The notes under the pieces: model-generated
Told to the model about the DNA's origin: nothing
Seen by the model: the letters and a program-made list of their open reading frames with translations, nothing else
Database searches by the model: none
From: Letharia columbiana
Taxonomy: Eukaryota > Ascomycota > Lecanoromycetes > Lecanorales > Parmeliaceae
Assembly: GCF_014066305.1 (NCBI RefSeq)
Contig: NW_023501042.1
Location: forward strand, 558,001-622,000
Direction: 5' to 3'
Length of the DNA stretch: 64,000 bases
Position numbers and translations under genes: made by a program
Shown here: piece by piece, positions 60,485 through 64,000 of the stretch
Numbering within the stretch: position 1 is the first letter of the stretch
How the letters are laid out: every line of letters starts with the position of its first letter

Positions 60485-60948
60485 ATGTCGCAGAATTTCA
60501 AAACCATCGATCTCCAACCGCAGCCCGAGAAGCCAATGGGTGCGCATCTGCGCGATGGCGACTCCAAGGATATCATCTCCGAGCAGCCTGTATGTGAACA
60601 CTGCTTTCCTAAACAACCCTCGGTGTCCGTGCTGACGTGGCGTCTTCAGAGCTCCCGCAAGATGAGCATGCAAGCCGAGCCGCAGGTGTCGATGCGCGGT
60701 GGGGGTGTCATTGGCGACTGGTACGTGGCACGGCATTCCCAACTGTCATATCAGAGTCGGAGAGCGCGCTGCCTCCTCCCCTGCTCCTTCCCCAGCCAGT
60801 CATGCAGCGGAGTTGCAATATCCAGTCCTCAATTGCCCCGCATCTCCGCCCCGGCTGAACATCGCTGACTTCTCCCGCCCCCGTCTACAGTGTCGACGCC
60901 ATCGTGTGCTTCGAGTGCTGCAAGGGATGCTGCGAATGCTGCTGCTAG
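60485..60948 (+). CDS. Small CYSTM-like cysteine-rich tail protein (77 aa, two introns)
   Basis: Exons 60,485-60,589, 60,650-60,720 and 60,891-60,948; introns 60 bp (GTATGT, GCTGACG, TTCAG) and 170 bp (GTACGT, CTGAC, CTACAG). The ATG has the good context AAAAATGTCG. The protein has a polar, charged N-terminal part (SQNFKTIDLQPQPEKPMGAH), a GGGVIGDCVDAI hinge, and a cysteine cluster at the extreme C-terminus (VCFECCKGCCECCC). This follows the cysteine-rich transmembrane (CYSTM) pattern, in which a short cysteine-lined segment attaches the protein to membranes, probably with palmitoylation, and which is linked to stress responses in eukaryotes. The second intron splits the first cysteine codon of the tail, so only correct splicing yields the cluster. 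Confidence 0.82.
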
Positions 60949-63900
60949 ACGCGATACCCACAGGCCAGAGCTGGCGTCCGCGTGCATGGAGCATGTGAAG
61001 AGTCGGGACATAACTGGCACGCTGGGTTTGGGAGGGCGGATGGCAAGCCGTAGCTGAAGCGTTCGGGGCATTCTAGGCTCGATCGGAGATATCCACTACA
61101 TTCCAGAGTTCATCGGCCCGAGTGTCTGGCGCAGCTCTGCCTGTAGCACAGTTCGTCTCTCTAGGCAAACCTCTCACTTGCTGTATGAGGATTCCGCGAA
61201 CCGTTTGTGCCGGTGTACCATTGCGGCCAATTCCAGGCGGTGAAGACCGCCCAGCCAACAACATCCGTTGGCCTCTCCTAAGTCCGTCGCCGGACCTTTT
61301 CCGTTTCTAATGCGGTATCGTGTTCTCACTCGGACATTTTCTCGCCTCCCTAGCTCTGCGCTTTTCCACTCTTCAACAACCTATGAACTTTCAATATGTT
61401 CCTGCTCTGCAATCCATCTCCCCTTCACAAGATGTGCCTGCCGGACTCCCCGTCAGACCGACACCGTCTGCCCCTATATGCCCCTCCTAAAGCTGCAAGC
61501 CATCCATCACGGATGCCTTTCAATAATACCTATCATTGTTCCAGCCTGCATGCAAAACCTTGCCCCGTTCCCGATCCCCCCCCGCCCGCCGACGTAGCTC
61601 CCTGGCAAGCAAGATACCTACTAATGCTCCGTATCCCATCCCACCCCATCCCATCAACACACAAGACACCAAAAAGTGGGGACCTTCGTATCCGCACGCA
61701 CGAAAAGCTTCTAACCCCTCCGTACCCCTCCCCATCATCCATTTTCCCGCCGCACGACGGAATGCCGTGGCCCGGACGCGGAAACAGGCGTCGCGATCTG
61801 AGACGTGTCGATTCTCTTACCTAAGATACGTACCTTTCCGATCACCTCACCTACACCTACCCAGCTTATGTAAAATACCTACCTAGGCGGAAAGAGCCGT
61901 GCGGGATCGTGAGTGCGCTACGGACGGAGATGTTTTTTTTTGCGCGTGGGCTGCGGGGGTGGGTCTGGATTCTAATGGTAGGTAGGTAGGTGCGGAGAGG
62001 GACTCCGGTCTGCATCGGAGATCCTGCGACGTGATCGATGGGATGGGGATGGAGGATGATTTGATTTGATTTGGTGTTTAGGGGCTGGGGAGGGGGGGGG
62101 TTGATATGTCATTCCATCGCGACTGCGGGGATGAAAGGGATGATATGTGATGAGAAAGTCTTGCATGGATATAGCTTGATGCGCGATCGTGTGTATGATA
62201 TTCCGTCCGTCACGTGTTGACTATGTACCTACCTATCTGTGCTCCTTTCTTTACGGTAATAGCGGTGGGGATTCCTCGGGACGGAGGAGGCCGGAAGCCT
62301 GTTCTGTTCCTCAGCCTGATTTTGAGGGGCACAGATGGCTTATCCCATGCACTCACTGGCAGGGTTCGATGATCAAATCCCCACCGGGGCCTGAATGGAA
62401 AGTTGCGTGAATGGGAAAAAAGGTCCATCGTTTTTTTTGAATCCCACAGTGACTCAACGACGAGAACGCCCACGAGAAAAATATTCGATTTGGCAAATTA
62501 TTCTTCTTCTTCTTGAAATCGAACAGATCTAAAAATGTGCACCTGAAAGTGTTCTCTATCGTAAAGGCCGTTTACCGATTCCCAAGCTACTTATCGTGTC
62601 ATAGTGAAAAGAGCCACCTTTACCACTCAGCCAAGACATATCATCATCGAACCCACGGCAGGCGCCAGGACAGGATCGATGGGCTCCGGTACCGATCATG
62701 TTGGCTCGTAATCGTGTGCGGAAGCGGAGCGAGATAATTAGCCGATCATGCTGGACACTTTTACTTCCATCGCCGAGGATGACGCGGGCAGCTGGTACCA
62801 ATTGTACAGACTTCGTAAGAGTACTGTAAGAGCGAATCGTCATCGTATGAAAAAGCATACATCATAAAGTAATCAATCAGGTCAGTCAATCAGTCAGTCA
62901 ATCGGCAGCAAGCCACGTTTCGTTTCCCGCAAGCCCCTGACCCCTGACCCTGTTCCACGCCTCGTGGCGCGGTCATGGGTGCTTCAGCCGCGAATGCCCA
63001 ATCCTCGAAAATCCTCCGATGCGAAAATCCTCCGATGACGCTCATGCATACCTTCAGGGAGAGAGAGGGGGATCGAGAGCAGGGGGGCCACGGAGTTTGA
63101 CAAATGGACCCTGGGCCCCCATTTTTCCCATTTTTTTTAAATATTTTCGGTGGCTTGGGCTTTTCCTTTTTACAAATACTACTTTACACAATAGGTAGGA
63201 AAAATGCGGGTGATGATCTAGGTACTTTTAGATGGCAGTTGGACGAGGATCTGACCTCGGGAAGATAGGTACCTGGTATCGTTTGAGCTAACGGTTAGCG
63301 CGGAAGGCAATCGGAGATGAGAGATTGGGTGCGGTGAGGCTAATGCGGTGGCCGAGTCCCGTCTTTTTTTTTTGCTGCCTGCAGTAGTGTCTGTTTCATG
63401 GCTTGCACATCATCTCTCCTCTCTTGCTCCTCGATCCTTCTTTTCCTTGAAGTATGTATGTGGGTAAGGTATCCTGCGCGAGGCTTTGCACTCCCGAGGC
63501 GTGTGATTGATGGATCCCATCTGTCTCGCATCTGCGCTGGGTATTTCTGATAGGTGGCACACTCCTCGGAGGGATTCTCGAGGCCCCACGCCCAAGGTGC
63601 ATCTGGAATTCCTCACGATGGGTGTTCTCTACTATCAACCCAACATACCGACGGTCCGTCATAGACCAGGAACGGCCGGCCGTGTTGGACTCGTTAGCTA
63701 GCCGAGGCTCCCGAGGTGATCGAGATGTATGGTAGCATTGGTTAAGGTATGTCTCCTTTTTTGTTAGCTAAAGCTTGTCTCACTCTTAACGAATCACATT
63801 TCAAATGCCGTCTAACAGCGCTCCCTGTCCCACCGCCTCCCAAATTTTAACCCTGGCTCGAATTATTTGCCTGGGAGAAAAGAGGGTGTGAGACACCGGA

Positions 63901-64000
63901 GCTAGGCGAAAGTGCCTCCACGCTACCATAGCGCCCCCAGGGCAGTTAAGGTGAAGGCGTGTGCACGATGCTAGCCGGATGCGAGTAAGATCACGCCATG
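60949..64000. other. No gene seen (3 kb)
   Basis: Long region of normal composition with pyrimidine tracts, short TAGG runs (61,976-61,990), homopolymer runs and tetranucleotide repeats. Frames reach about 140 codons but all are composition-driven and overlap each other. It may be the regulatory region of a gene beyond the window. Confidence 0.45.
62866..62906. repeat. CAGT/CAAT tetranucleotide repeat
   Basis: TAATCAATCAGGTCAGTCAA and the following CAGTCAGTCAATC form an impure tetramer run. Confidence 0.6.

Noticed and set aside
19150..64000. CRISPR array, riboswitch or prokaryotic operon
   Set aside because: Intron-containing fungal genes throughout; no spaced identical direct repeats with unique spacers.

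Overview
This window reads as nuclear DNA of a filamentous ascomycete (Pezizomycotina; the gene content would suit a plant-associated Dothideomycete-like fungus, but I cannot place it further). The reasons are split genes with 45-200 bp GT..AG introns and internal CTAAC/CTGAC-type branch sites, fungal-specific families (rhodopsin-like PTH11-type membrane protein, 2EXR/F-box-like protein, CYSTM-like tail protein, many small secreted proteins), and a large AT-rich block that carries the signature of repeat-induced point mutation (RIP).

Layout. (1) 1-19,150: a RIP-saturated AT block in which CpA/TpG are almost gone and TpA dominates. It has no intact gene. Recognisable relics are a Ty3/gypsy chromovirus pol (about 9,500-12,750, + strand), an LTR-like direct repeat pair (13,568-13,787 and 17,904-18,119), a ~370 bp inverted-repeat element (18,120-18,486) and a three-unit ~0.79 kb tandem repeat (4,940-7,255). 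(2) 19,150-21,940: a fold-back minisatellite with ordinary base composition. It has inverted arms of an ACTACTGGGACCACTGGACAGAGC-like unit around a TAGG/CCTA centre, and the right arm has a 627 bp higher-order period. (3) 22,000-46,000: a gene-sparse zone rich in secreted proteins and in decaying genes. (4) 47,000-61,000: a more ordinary gene zone with a GT34-type glycosyltransferase, a cytochrome P450, a rhodopsin-domain membrane protein, an O-methyltransferase and a CYSTM-like protein. A 784 bp Mutator-like non-autonomous element with a 10 bp target duplication lies inside it. (5) 61,000-64,000: no gene seen.

How the genes relate. Next to the repeat block are at least six genes for predicted secreted proteins: 24,668; 27,337 with a broken paralogue at 30,258; 32,529; 34,757 (-); 36,772 (-); and a 12-cysteine protein at 42,020 (-). 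Several pseudogenes lie among them (22.7-23.9 kb, 26.0-26.6 kb, 30.3-31.2 kb, 37.1-38.4 kb, and a frameshifted RING/TFIIB-like gene at 44.6-46.0 kb). This is the arrangement expected of a fast-evolving compartment with gene birth and death. The P450, O-methyltransferase and PTH11-type genes are tailoring or sensing types often seen near secondary-metabolite loci, but no backbone synthase is in the window, so a metabolite cluster is not supported here. Gene models with introns were spliced by hand from GT..AG sites, frame continuity and family patterns; none has transcript support.
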